Positions 47,191-56,011 of a DNA stretch of 64,000 nucleotides are shown here, piece after piece; within the stretch, counting starts at the first letter, position 1, and every line of letters begins with the position of its first letter. Source of the DNA: Aurantimonas coralicida. Its GTDB lineage: Bacteria; Pseudomonadota; Alphaproteobacteria; Rhizobiales; Rhizobiaceae. The DNA lies in assembly GCA_011050685.1 (NCBI GenBank), contig DRFF01000045.1, positions 1 through 64,000 of the forward strand, read 5' to 3'. The translations under genes and the position numbers were made by a program. A model generated the notes under the pieces. It was not told the origin of the DNA. It saw nothing but the letters and a program-made list of their open reading frames with translations, and did not search any database.

Positions 47191-47942
47191 CAGTGTGCTC
47201 CTCCCTCGAGATAGGCGCTGCGAACCTCCTCGCGGGCGAGTAGCTCCTTCCCGGTGCCGGTCATGGTGATCGTGCCGTTGACCATCACGTAGCCGCGATG
47301 GGCGAGGCGCAGGGCATGGAAGGCGTTCTGCTCGACGAGAAAGACCGTCAGGCCCTCGTTGCGGTTGAGTTCGCGAATGACCTCGAAGATCTGCTTGACG
47401 ATCAAAGGGGCGAGGCCGAGCGAGGGCTCGTCCAGCAACAGCAGCTTCGGCCGGCTCATCAGCGCCCGTCCGATCGCCAGCATCTGCTGCTCGCCGCCGG
47501 ACAGGGTGCCGCCACGCTGGCCGCGGCGCTCTTTGAGGCGCGGAAACAGCTCGAAGACCTTGCGCAAATCGTCGTCGAAAAAGGAGTCGTCCTCCAGGAT
47601 CGCGCCCATCTGGAGATTCTCCATCACCGTCATGCGCCCGAACACCCGGCGCCCCTCGGGCGACTGGGCGATCGACTTGGACATGATGGTATGGGTCGGC
47701 AGATGGGTGATGTCCTCGCCGCGGTAGACGATCTGGCCCTCGCGGGCGCGCGGATTGCCGCAGATCGTCATCATCAGCGTCGATTTTCCGGCGCCATTGG
47801 CACCGATCATCGTAACGATCTCGCCTTCGTAAACGTCGACATCGACCCCCTTGAGCGCCTGGATCTTGCCGTAGAAGGTCTGAAGGCCACGGATCGTCAG
47901 CAACGGTTCGGCCGTCGGCTGCGTTTCGACAACGGCGCTCAT
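47190..47942 (-). CDS. livF: Branched-chain amino acid ABC transporter ATPase LivF
   Basis: 250 residues with Walker A GANGAGKSTLM, the signature TLSGGEQQMLAIGRAL, Walker B LLLLDEPSLGLAP and the H-loop-like position FLVEQNAFHAL. This last one reads E-Q in place of T-H, as is normal for LivF. It forms a heterodimer with LivG on the LivHM channel. The start overlaps the livG stop by four bases. Confidence 0.95.
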   Translation of the reverse strand: MSAVVETQPTAEPLLTIRGLQTFYGKIQALKGVDVDVYEGEIVTMIGANGAGKSTLMMTICGNPRAREGQIVYRGEDITHLPTHTIMSKSIAQSPEGRRVFGRMTVMENLQMGAILEDDSFFDDDLRKVFELFPRLKERRGQRGGTLSGGEQQMLAIGRALMSRPKLLLLDEPSLGLAPLIVKQIFEVIRELNRNEGLTVFLVEQNAFHALRLAHRGYVMVNGTITMTGTGKELLAREEVRSAYLEGGAH

Positions 47943-48913
47943 GTGGCGCCTCCCTGAGGGCTTGCGGGCGCGGCGTTGGCGGGCCCTTTCTTGATGTGAA
48001 GGTCTTCCTCGATCGCGTCGACCTCCTCGTCATCGACGCCGAGATAGGCCGCGATGACCTTCGGATCGTTGCGGACCTTGTCGGCCGAACCGTCCGAAAT
48101 CTTCTTGCCGTAGTCGAGGACGATGATGTGATCGGAAATTTCCATGACCACGCCCATGTCGTGCTCGATCAGCAGAACCGACACGTCGTGCTCGTCACGA
48201 ATATATTTCAACAACGTGTTGAGCTCGGCGGATTCGCGCGGATTAAGGCCGGCGGCCGGCTCATCGAGGCACAGAAGCGACGGATCAGTGCACATCGCGC
48301 GGGCGATTTCCAGCCGACGCTGGGCACCGTAAGGAAGATCCGACGCCGGATCGTCCGCCCGATCGAGCAGGTTGGTATGACGCAGCCAATCGACGGCCTT
48401 GTCCTTGGCGGCGGCCGCGGCGCGGCGGTAGCCGGGCAGGCCGATCAATCCGCCGATGGTGAAGTTGGAGGCGTCCATCAGCTTGTTGTGCTGGGCGACG
48501 AGCAGGTTTTCCAGCACCGTCATGCCGCCAAACAGGCGGATGTTCTGGAACGTCCGCGCGACCCCGGCGACCTCGGTGATCTTGAAATCGGCCATGCGCT
48601 CGAGGAGAAAGATCGAGCCGGATTCTGCGTCGATATACTGCCGGCCGCTATCAGTGAGTTCGCGGACCTTCGCCTCCGGGATGCCGCGGCCGCGGCGCAG
48701 CGCGATGCGCCCTTCGGTCGGCTTGTAGAAGCCGGTGACGCAGTTGAACACCGTGGTCTTGCCGGCGCCGTTCGGACCGATCAGGGCGGTGATGTCGCCG
48801 CGGCCGACGTTAAAGGACAGATCATCGACGGCGGTGAGACCGCCGAAGCGCATCGTCAGATGCTCGACCGTGAGGACCGGGTCGACCGACCAGCGTTCGC
48901 TTTCCGTCAACAT
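47939..48913 (-). CDS. livG: Branched-chain amino acid ABC transporter ATPase LivG
   Basis: 324 residues, longer than enterobacterial LivG. Walker A is GPNGAGKTTVFN. An insert of about 40 residues (RRGRGIPEAKVRELTDSG to RMADFKITEVAG) before VARTFQNIRLFGG is also seen in rhizobial LivG. Walker B is SLLCLDEPAAGLNP and the H loop VLLIEHDMGVV. The segment YGAQRRLEIARAM replaces LSGGQ. The start and the livM stop share one base (TGATG). Confidence 0.95.
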   Translation of the reverse strand: MLTESERWSVDPVLTVEHLTMRFGGLTAVDDLSFNVGRGDITALIGPNGAGKTTVFNCVTGFYKPTEGRIALRRGRGIPEAKVRELTDSGRQYIDAESGSIFLLERMADFKITEVAGVARTFQNIRLFGGMTVLENLLVAQHNKLMDASNFTIGGLIGLPGYRRAAAAAKDKAVDWLRHTNLLDRADDPASDLPYGAQRRLEIARAMCTDPSLLCLDEPAAGLNPRESAELNTLLKYIRDEHDVSVLLIEHDMGVVMEISDHIIVLDYGKKISDGSADKVRNDPKVIAAYLGVDDEEVDAIEEDLHIKKGPANAAPASPQGGAT

Positions 48914-50379
48914 CAGTGACCCTCGCCCTGGGCGACAAGATCGGCGCCGATCTTCTTCTTTTGTTTATAGAAAACCGACGGCGAGCGAGACGAAATCAGG
49001 CCGCGCGGCTTCCACACCATGATCCCCACCATCGCCAGGCCGAAGATCAGCATCCGGTACTGGGTGGGATCGAAATCGCTGCCGAACACGGCCTGCAGGG
49101 CCGTCAGGTTTCGCAGGAGTTCGATGCCGCCGATCATCACCACCGAGGCGATGACCACGCCGAGCTGCGAGCCGAGACCGCCCAGCACGACGATGGCCAG
49201 CACGATTGCCGATTCGATGAAGGTGAAACTCTCGGGGGAAATGAAGCCCTGGCGCGCGGCGAAGAACGAGCCGGCGAAGCCGCCGAACATCGCGCCGGTG
49301 GCAAAAGCCGTCAGCTTGACATTGACAGTATTGATGCCGAGCGAGCGACAGGCGATCTCGTCCTCGCGCAACGCTTCCCAGGCGCGGCCGACGGGCAGTT
49401 TGCGTAGCCTCAGGGTCACCAAATTGGTGATCAGTGCCAGTGCGAGAATGATATAATACAGGAACACGAAGCGCTGCACCGAGCTATATTCGAGGCCGAA
49501 GAAGTCCGAGAAGGAGCCCTCACCGCGCGAAAATTCGAGACCGAAAAGGGTCGGTTTCGGGATGCCTAGCAGGCCGTTCGGTCCGCCGGTGAACTCGTAC
49601 CAATTGAGCAGCACGATACGGATAATCTCGCCGAAGGCGAGCGTCACGATCGCCAGATAGTCACCGCGCAGGCGTAGCACCGGGAAGCCGAGCATGACGC
49701 CCCACATCGCCGCGAACAGCCCGGCCATCGGCAGGCAAACCCAGAAGCCGAGGCCGAAATTCGTCGACAGCAACGCGAAGGAATAAGCGCCCACCGCATA
49801 GAAGGCGACGTAGCCGAGATCGAGCAGGCCAGCGAGACCGACCACGATGTTCAGGCCCCAGCCCAGCATGACATAAGTGAGGATGAGGATGGCCAGGTCG
49901 AGGAGATAGCGGTTCTGGCTCGGCAGGAAGGTGTCGAGCAGGAAGGGCAGCGTGAAGGCGACAAACAGCAGGAGGATACCGAACACTTTGCCGAGAGGGA
50001 TACCTCCGACAGCAGAAGAGGTGGCCTTGGTCCGTTTGAAATAGCCGCTGATCGGCCGCTCGGCCTTGAACAGGAAGTAGGACAGCACGAACCGCCCGAC
50101 GAAGGCGATGGCGATCCAGCTGAGCCACAGCATCGGCCGGGCGAGGAGGTCGAGACCGCCCGTCGCGATGTCGCTGCGAAAGGCGAGAAAGATCAGCGTC
50201 AGCCCGGCGACGATCGCCGCTGTGATGCCCGCCTCCTTCAGCGAGGCGACAAGGCGACTGTCGCTTTGCGGTGCCTCTACGAAGGGGGGCTCGCCGCGTG
50301 CTGCCTCGCGGCGCTCTTCGGATTCGCGCTCGGCGCCTTCCGGGCGATTGGAGAGGGTCGATGCGGTCGGGTCGGCCAT
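48913..50379 (-). CDS. livM: Branched-chain amino acid ABC transporter permease LivM
   Basis: 488 residues. The first 45 are polar and rich in Glu/Arg. An extra hydrophobic N-terminal half with about three helices follows, then the conserved LivM core with [20 protein letters not shown] and [23 protein letters not shown] 50379 was chosen (GAGAAGG upstream, just after the livH stop); 50412 is also in frame. It forms the channel together with LivH. Confidence 0.93.
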   Translation of the reverse strand: MADPTASTLSNRPEGAERESEERREAARGEPPFVEAPQSDSRLVASLKEAGITAAIVAGLTLIFLAFRSDIATGGLDLLARPMLWLSWIAIAFVGRFVLSYFLFKAERPISGYFKRTKATSSAVGGIPLGKVFGILLLFVAFTLPFLLDTFLPSQNRYLLDLAILILTYVMLGWGLNIVVGLAGLLDLGYVAFYAVGAYSFALLSTNFGLGFWVCLPMAGLFAAMWGVMLGFPVLRLRGDYLAIVTLAFGEIIRIVLLNWYEFTGGPNGLLGIPKPTLFGLEFSRGEGSFSDFFGLEYSSVQRFVFLYYIILALALITNLVTLRLRKLPVGRAWEALREDEIACRSLGINTVNVKLTAFATGAMFGGFAGSFFAARQGFISPESFTFIESAIVLAIVVLGGLGSQLGVVIASVVMIGGIELLRNLTALQAVFGSDFDPTQYRMLIFGLAMVGIMVWKPRGLISSRSPSVFYKQKKKIGADLVAQGEGH

Positions 50380-50383
50380 CGTC

Positions 50384-51301
50384 TCAGACCTTCTCGACTT
50401 CCGGCCGGCCAAGCAGGCCGGACGGCATGAAGATCAGGACGATCGCGAGAATGGAAAAGGCCGCGACGTCCTTGTACTCGACCGAGAAATAGCCCGACCA
50501 GAATGTTTCGATCAGGCCGATGGCCAAACCGCCGAGCATGGCGCCCGGCATCGAGCCGATGCCGCCGAGAACTGCCGCGGTGAAGGCTTTCACGCCGGCG
50601 ACGAAGCCGATGTAGAAGTCGATGACGCCGTAATAGAGCAGGTACATCATGCCGGCGACGGCGGCGAGGGTGGCGCCCATTACGAAGGTCAGCGAAATCG
50701 TCCGGTCGACATTGACGCCGAGCAGCGAAGCCATCTTCTGATCCTGCTCACAAGCCCGCTGTTGCCGTCCGAGCGATGTGCGCGAAATGATCAGCGAGAA
50801 TACCGCCATCAGGACGATGGTCGTCGCGATGATGATGATCTGCATGTAGGAAATCTGCACCGCGATGGCGCCGGGACCGTCGAGCAGGGTGATTCCGCCT
50901 TGGATCTGCGGCGGCAGCGGCTTGACCCGCGCGCCCTGCGTGATCTGGACGAAGTTCTGCAGGAAGATCGACATGCCGATGGCGGTGATCAGCGGCGCCA
51001 GCCGGAACGAGCCGCGCAACGGCCGATAGGCCACCCGTTCGATGGTCCAACCCCAGAGCGCCGTGAGAAGCATGGCCACGGCCAGCATGATCACCAGCAC
51101 CAGCGGCAGGAAGGTGATGCCGATCGCGGCGAGCAGGAGGAACGTGGTGAGCGCGATAAAGGAGCCAAGCATGAAGATCTCGCCATGGGCGAAATTGATC
51201 ATGCCGATGATGCCGTAGACCATCGTATAGCCGATGGCGATCAGGCCGTAGATCGACCCGAGAGTGATCCCGTTGATCAACTGCTGGAGAAAATATTCCA
51301 T
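50384..51301 (-). CDS. livH: Branched-chain amino acid ABC transporter permease LivH
   Basis: 305 residues beginning [20 protein letters not shown], with about eight membrane helices, [13 protein letters not shown] and the coupling region with [18 protein letters not shown], as in other LivH proteins. The start was moved in from 51460 to ATG 51301. It is the first gene of livH-M-G-F-DUF6867. The 208 bases upstream show no gene and probably hold the promoter. Confidence 0.94.
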   Translation of the reverse strand: MEYFLQQLINGITLGSIYGLIAIGYTMVYGIIGMINFAHGEIFMLGSFIALTTFLLLAAIGITFLPLVLVIMLAVAMLLTALWGWTIERVAYRPLRGSFRLAPLITAIGMSIFLQNFVQITQGARVKPLPPQIQGGITLLDGPGAIAVQISYMQIIIIATTIVLMAVFSLIISRTSLGRQQRACEQDQKMASLLGVNVDRTISLTFVMGATLAAVAGMMYLLYYGVIDFYIGFVAGVKAFTAAVLGGIGSMPGAMLGGLAIGLIETFWSGYFSVEYKDVAAFSILAIVLIFMPSGLLGRPEVEKV

Positions 51302-51509
51302 TGTCCGCCCGTGTTCCGGTGCTGGGTTCGCCGTTTCCGGCCGACGCATCGAGCTGTCAGGAACGCCGCGCCGCAAGCCATGATCAATTCCATAGCAACG
51401 CCACGTCCGCAAGCCTCGGCGACTCGTGGCGGCAAAGTTGTCCACCTCATGCACAGTCATGATGTCGCGGTTTGATCAGAACGCAGCAGCGGCACGTCCA
51501 CCGCGATGT

Positions 51510-52289
51510 TCAGATGGTCGGCGAGCGGGGTGCGGACCGGTTTCCATCGAAATCGTTGGCTGCGGTCGCTTCAGGCTCGACCGCGCCGCGCGATTCCAGC
51601 CATCTGGCGATCATCCACCAGCCGACCGCCCAGGCCGCGCCCGCCGTCCAGCCGGCCAGTACGTCGGACGGCCAGTGCACGCCGAGATAGACCCGGCTGA
51701 CGCCGACGAGAACCGTCAGGAACACTGCCACGCCGATGAGAAACGCGCGCACCCGTCGCTGCGTTTGAACACGGGCGACAAGGATCGCCAGGGTCAGATA
51801 GGTGACCGCCGACATCATCGCGTGACCGCTCGGAAAACTCGCTGTGTAGACGAACGACCCGTGCGGAACAAGCGAGGGGCGGGGCCGGTCGAAGCCGTAT
51901 TTGAGAAGCTGGCTCATCAGGAAGCCGCTGCCGATCGCGGCGAGGACCAGCAGCATCGAGCGGCGGTTGCCCTGCATCCATAAAAATCCGGCTGTAAAGA
52001 CGGTGATGAGGACCAACGCTCCCGTGCCGCCGAAGGCGGTCATGTCGCGGCCGAACTCCTCCGCCCAGCGCGGGCCAAGCGGGTCGGAGGCATCGGCCGG
52101 ATTGCGCAGCGACAGCAATATCTCGGCGTCGAAGCCCTTGGTGTCACCCTCCACCACTTCGCCGGCGACCGAGACGAAACCCCAGATCGATGCGGCGACG
52201 AGGAGCGCGGCGATGAGGGTGGTCAGTTCCACCCGGTCACTGATCCATTGCTTGACGGCGTAAAGTCTCATGAAGGCTGCTTTCGTCAT
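51510..52289 (-). CDS. PAP2 superfamily membrane phosphatase
   Basis: 259 residues with about five membrane helices and the three PAP2 motifs: KYGFDRPRP (K-x5-RP type), PSGHAM and SRVYLGVHWPSD. The motifs place it among lipid phosphatases or undecaprenyl-pyrophosphate phosphatases of the periplasmic side of the inner membrane. The substrate is not determined. ATG 52289 or the ATG at 52271 may be the start. It is transcribed away from folP. Confidence 0.88.
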   Translation of the reverse strand: MTKAAFMRLYAVKQWISDRVELTTLIAALLVAASIWGFVSVAGEVVEGDTKGFDAEILLSLRNPADASDPLGPRWAEEFGRDMTAFGGTGALVLITVFTAGFLWMQGNRRSMLLVLAAIGSGFLMSQLLKYGFDRPRPSLVPHGSFVYTASFPSGHAMMSAVTYLTLAILVARVQTQRRVRAFLIGVAVFLTVLVGVSRVYLGVHWPSDVLAGWTAGAAWAVGWWMIARWLESRGAVEPEATAANDFDGNRSAPRSPTI

Positions 52290-52486
52290 GGCATAGTTGC
52301 TACGGCGGTGGCCGCGCGCAGGCTAACGCTCAGAGCGGCCGCCACCGGATCACCCGTTCATCATTCGGTCGGTCCGGTCAACGTTCTGGACCCGGCTCGA
52401 CCACCCTTGGGAGGCGCGCACATAATTGCGCGAAACATTGTCAGGCGCTACCGACAGAGCCAAGGGATTTACGGACCGGAGTTGAG

Positions 52487-53347
52487 ATGGACCTGATCGA
52501 ACCGCGCGGCGGAGTCTGGCATGTGGCCCATGGCCGCAGCCTTGATCTGTCCGGCGCAGCGCACATCATGGGCGTGCTCAACGCCACGCCCGACAGCTTT
52601 TCCGACGGGGGACGCTACGCCAGCGTCGAGGCGGCGGTCGCGGAATCGCTGAAGATGGTCGATGAGGGCGCGGCGATCGTCGATATCGGCGGCGAATCGA
52701 CCCGTCCCGGCGCGACGCCCATCGACGCAGCCGAGGAGCAGCGCCGGATCATGCCGGTGATCGAGGAACTGGCGCGCCGTTCCGACTGTCTGATCTCGGT
52801 CGACACCTATCGCTCGGAGACCGCACGGATGGCCGTGGCGGCTGGCGCGCACATCGTCAACGACGTGTGGGGCGCCCAGAGGGACGAGGCCATCGCACGG
52901 GTCGCGGCGGAGACCGGCGCCGGGCTGTGCCTGATGCATACGGGGCGTGAGCGCGAGAAATTGCCCGACGTCATCGCCGATCAGTTCCTGTTTTTGAAAA
53001 AATCGCTGACGATCGCGCGGGAAGCGGGGGTGCCGGACGCAGCCATCGTCCTGGATCCCGGCTTCGGCTTCGCCAAGGACGGGCCGGAGAATTTGATGCT
53101 GCTGGCGCGGCTGGGTGAGTTGAAGGCGCTCGGCTTTCCGCTGCTCGTCGGGACCTCGCGCAAGCGCTTCGTGCGCGGCGCGGTGGGCAGCGAGGACCCG
53201 GAGCCCGACATCGCGACGGCGGCGACCAGCGCGCTTTTGCGCGAGCGCGGCGCCGACATCTTTCGCGTCCACAACGTGCCGGCCAACCGCGACGCGCTGC
53301 GGATCACCGACGCCATGCGCCGCGCCATGAAGGGCGAACGCTGGTGA
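52487..53347 (+). CDS. folP: Dihydropteroate synthase
   Basis: Joins 6-hydroxymethyl-dihydropterin pyrophosphate with 4-aminobenzoate, and is the target of sulfonamides. 286 residues with GVLNATPDSFSDGG, IVDIGGESTRPGATP and the late GTSRKRFV loop, all of which contact substrates. GGAGTTGAG precedes ATG 52487. The stop overlaps the folK start in GTGA (53344-53347). Confidence 0.96.
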   Translation: MDLIEPRGGVWHVAHGRSLDLSGAAHIMGVLNATPDSFSDGGRYASVEAAVAESLKMVDEGAAIVDIGGESTRPGATPIDAAEEQRRIMPVIEELARRSDCLISVDTYRSETARMAVAAGAHIVNDVWGAQRDEAIARVAAETGAGLCLMHTGREREKLPDVIADQFLFLKKSLTIAREAGVPDAAIVLDPGFGFAKDGPENLMLLARLGELKALGFPLLVGTSRKRFVRGAVGSEDPEPDIATAATSALLRERGADIFRVHNVPANRDALRITDAMRRAMKGERW

Positions 53348-53862
53348 CGGCCAAAGCCACTCTCGGTCTCGGCGGCAATATCGGCGATCCGGCGGAGACG
53401 ATGGCGGCGGCGCTGCGCCTGATCGACGCGCGCGAGGATGCGCGGATCGTCGCCGTTTCGCGGCTTTATCGCACCCCGCCCTGGGGTAAGACCGACCAGC
53501 CCTGGTTTATCAACGCCTGCGCCGCGATCGAGACGACGCTGGGGCCTCGCGACGTCCTCGATCTGTGTCTTGAGACGGAGCGGGCGTTCAATCGCGAGCG
53601 GCGCGAGCGCTGGGGGCCGCGCACGCTGGATCTCGACGTGCTCGATTATGACGGGATGCCTTATGAGGACGCGGCGCTGACCCTGCCGCACCCGCGCGTG
53701 AGCGAGCGGGCCTTCGTGCTGATTCCGCTCGCCGACATCGCGGCGGATCTGGTCTTTGGGGAACGGACGGTGGCGGAATGGGCCGCGCGAGTCGATCGGG
53801 ACGGGATCGAACCGGCGAGCGAGGACGGCGAGTGGTGGCGGGAAGAGGGCGAGGCTCGTTGA
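53344..53862 (+). CDS. folK: 2-amino-4-hydroxy-6-hydroxymethyldihydropteridine pyrophosphokinase
   Basis: Transfers pyrophosphate from ATP to hydroxymethyl-dihydropterin, the step before FolP. 172 residues with LGLGGNIGDPAETM near the start, TPPWGKTDQPWFINACAAIE (read in parts) and the signature RWGPRTLDLDVLDYD. The GTG start overlaps the folP stop by four bases. No folB gene is present next to it, so the folate genes here are just folP-folK. Confidence 0.95.
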   Translation: MTAKATLGLGGNIGDPAETMAAALRLIDAREDARIVAVSRLYRTPPWGKTDQPWFINACAAIETTLGPRDVLDLCLETERAFNRERRERWGPRTLDLDVLDYDGMPYEDAALTLPHPRVSERAFVLIPLADIAADLVFGERTVAEWAARVDRDGIEPASEDGEWWREEGEAR

Positions 53863-53905
53863 GGAAAGAACGCCAGCGCGGGGCAAGCGCATCCCGCGAG
53901 GCATA

Positions 53906-53937
53906 TCTGAAACAGGATACAACGGGTCTGTTTCAGA
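53906..53937. terminator. Perfect inverted repeat after folK
   Basis: TCTGAAACAG (53906-53915) and CTGTTTCAGA (53928-53937) form a 10-base stem with a 12-base loop, between the convergent folK and the small membrane protein gene. It is a reasonable bidirectional terminator, although there is no long U run. The half-site TGTTTCA recalls parS, but the order of the halves is everted. Confidence 0.55.
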
Positions 53938-53960
53938 CGGTGGCCGTCGCTCCGAGGCTG

Positions 53961-54170
53961 TCAGATCAAAAAAGCCCCGAGTACGACGATCGCAACCCAA
54001 AAGAGGGCACCAACAATATTTGTGAGAAGCCATCCAAGGACTGGGCGACCGGCCTCGAACCGAAGCAAACGGGTGCTTTCGTAGTCGGAGCGGACCCAGC
54101 CAAAGCCAAGTATACGGATCACAACATAGCCCGTGCCTCCGAAGAGGACGTCCTCAAGAAAATGATACAT
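53961..54170 (-). CDS. Small membrane protein of unknown function
   Basis: 69 residues starting MYHFLEDVLFGGTGYVVI, with a hydrophobic stretch at the end (LGWLLTNIVGALFWVAIVVL) and a charged middle (VRSDYESTRLLRFEAGRP). No family is recognised. The gene is less GC-rich than its surroundings. The start is not well supported by a ribosome binding site (CGGCGG directly before ATG). A palindrome about 60 bases upstream may be regulatory. Confidence 0.5.
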   Translation of the reverse strand: MYHFLEDVLFGGTGYVVIRILGFGWVRSDYESTRLLRFEAGRPVLGWLLTNIVGALFWVAIVVLGAFLI

Positions 54171-54228
54171 CCGCCGATTTTTAGAATGGCATGGCCATTT
54201 AGCAAGCCGCGCATTTGAAGCAGATTTA

Positions 54229-54240
54229 GAAACCGGTTTC
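54229..54240. promoter_or_regulatory. Palindrome upstream of the small membrane protein gene
   Basis: GAAACCGGTTTC (54229-54240) is a perfect 12-base palindrome. A second inverted repeat, AATGGC ATG GCCATT, lies at 54185-54199. Both are upstream of the start at 54170 and could be operator elements. Confidence 0.4.
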
Positions 54241-54280
54241 AGCGGTTGGCCCAATTAAAACGGTGCTTCGACAGCCTTCC

Positions 54281-54814
54281 CTACTTCGTCAGCGCGCTCT
54301 GGCGCGTGCCGCCGGTGCGTTTCAAATTCATGCCGATGACCGGCACCAGTTCGGACGCCACCCGCACTGACACGGTGATCGCCATCGCGCCGGCGCCGTC
54401 AAGGCGGGCGATCATCGCGCCCTTGAGCTGCTTGCGGTCGAGGCCGACGACGATGCGATCGCCATCGACATTGCCGGAGACGATATCGAGGCCCTTGCCC
54501 TTGGCGCCGTCCTGGAAGGCGCCGGTATAGCCCTTGCCGGAACGCACCACCTCGGCCCGCATCGGCTGCGAGAACACGCCGACGCGGCAGGAGCCGTCCA
54601 ATTCCATGCCCAATTTCTTCGGATGCTGGGAGCCGGCGAAGTCGCAGACGAATTTGGTGCCCTTGTATTTGCCGGCAACGATCTCGCCGGGTCCTGACCA
54701 CTGGCCGACGACCTGGCGGAAGAACGCCTCGTCAGGTTCGGCAAGGGCAGGCGTCGCCAGCGCCGAACCGGCGGCGACGGCGAAAGCGAGACCGGCGGTC
54801 AGCATGCGGGACAT
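54281..54814 (-). CDS. Exported conserved hypothetical protein
   Basis: 177 residues with a signal peptide (MSRMLTAGLAFAVAAGSALA, cut near ALA-EP). The mature part starts DEAFFRQVVGQWSGPGEIV and contains GTKFVCDFAG and SCRVGVFSQPM, with two cysteines that may pair. It looks like a periplasmic lipocalin-like or beta-rich protein, but this is a guess from strand-like spacing of hydrophobic residues. It lies downstream of the YcjF/YcjX genes in the same direction. Confidence 0.75.
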   Translation of the reverse strand: MSRMLTAGLAFAVAAGSALATPALAEPDEAFFRQVVGQWSGPGEIVAGKYKGTKFVCDFAGSQHPKKLGMELDGSCRVGVFSQPMRAEVVRSGKGYTGAFQDGAKGKGLDIVSGNVDGDRIVVGLDRKQLKGAMIARLDGAGAMAITVSVRVASELVPVIGMNLKRTGGTRQSALTK

Positions 54815-54898
54815 GGGGCGAACCTTCCTGGCAGACGTAGTAGCTGGAACAGGCTGCCTTTATCGCCCGGAAGGGTTAATCAAGCCTTGCCGCGGTCT

Positions 54899-56011
54899 TC
54901 ACGATTTGTCGCGTGACGTGTCATCCGAGGCTGACCGGGACGGCCGAATCGCGCCGATTGCGGTGAGATCGCCGAGGACGTCGCCGATCGACGGCCGGCG
55001 AACCCGCAGGAAGGGCAGGGGCCGGCAGAGATCCATCGCGGCAAGGCCCACGCGAGCTGTCAAAAGCCCATTGACCACGCCCTCGCCGAGCCGCGCCGAC
55101 AGCTTCGCCGCCACCCCGTGGCCGAGCAGTTGCTGCATGACGCCGTCGCCGATCGCGATCGTCCCGGTGACGGCCAGATGCGCCACCACGTCGCGGGTCA
55201 GCCGCACCAGGCCGAGCGTGCCGGGCCGGGCGCCGTAGAGTTCCGACATGCGGCGGATGAGCTTGACGGTCTCGAACAGCACATAGGCGACGTCGACCAG
55301 CGCCTTCGGGCTGACGGCGGTGACCACCGACACCCGCTTGGCCGAGACCAGAATAAGGGCGCGGGCTTCGGCGTCGAGCGGTGCGAGAAGCTCGCGTTCG
55401 GCCAGCGCGATGAGATCGGCGCCGTCGATCACCTCGTCGTCGAGTTCGGCCATCCGCGCCCGGCCGTGGGCGGTCTTCGGCCGATCGGAGAGGAGCGTGG
55501 TCAAGGTTCGCACGACGGTTTTCGCGTCCGCTGAGGAATTGGCCTCGTAGGCGGCGAGTGCGGCCTGGCGCTCCCGGTCGACGGCGGCCAGCCGCATCAG
55601 GCCGATGATTTCCCGCAGGGCCACGCCCAGCGCGCCGACGACGAGCAGGACGGCAACAACGAGCGCCGCCCATCCCAGCCACTCCGATCGGGCGAACAGA
55701 TCCCGGATCAGGGCGTCGACGGCGAGGCCGACACCGAGCGAGACGAGAATGCCGAGGGCGCCGAGGAACAATTTGCCGAAGGAAAAGCCGTGGCGCCGCC
55801 GCGCCATCTGCTCGATCTCGAGCTCCACGATCGCCTCACGCTCGATGGCGTCGTCCGGCTCGATGGTGATCCGCGCCAGATCCTCAATGGCGCGTGGGGA
55901 TCGCCCCGACGCAGCGGTCTTTTGCTCCTGGTCGGAGCGGGGAATGCCCGTCTCTTCCAGCCGATACGCGCCGGGGCGCCGGCCGGGGCGGGGGCTCTCG
56001 TCGCTGCTCAT
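54899..56011 (-). CDS. YcjF/TIGR01620 family membrane protein (DUF697)
   Basis: 370 residues: a polar N-terminus with Arg/Glu, two membrane helices (about residues 75-95 and 105-130) and a C-terminal DUF697 domain with DAEARALILVSAKRVSVVTA and ALVDVAYVLFETVKLIRRMSEL. The family pairs with YcjX, and ycjXF belongs to the phage-shock or heat-shock regulons in E. coli. Here the start overlaps the ycjX stop (ATGA), confirming the pairing. The function is not known in detail. Confidence 0.87.
   Translation of the reverse strand: MSSDESPRPGRRPGAYRLEETGIPRSDQEQKTAASGRSPRAIEDLARITIEPDDAIEREAIVELEIEQMARRRHGFSFGKLFLGALGILVSLGVGLAVDALIRDLFARSEWLGWAALVVAVLLVVGALGVALREIIGLMRLAAVDRERQAALAAYEANSSADAKTVVRTLTTLLSDRPKTAHGRARMAELDDEVIDGADLIALAERELLAPLDAEARALILVSAKRVSVVTAVSPKALVDVAYVLFETVKLIRRMSELYGARPGTLGLVRLTRDVVAHLAVTGTIAIGDGVMQQLLGHGVAAKLSARLGEGVVNGLLTARVGLAAMDLCRPLPFLRVRRPSIGDVLGDLTAIGAIRPSRSASDDTSRDKS

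Noticed and set aside
53906-53937. Possible parS-like centromere site (TGTTTCA halves)
   Set aside because: The half-sites are in everted order with a long spacer, unlike TGTTTCACGTGAAACA. No parAB genes are nearby, so a terminator or operator is more likely.
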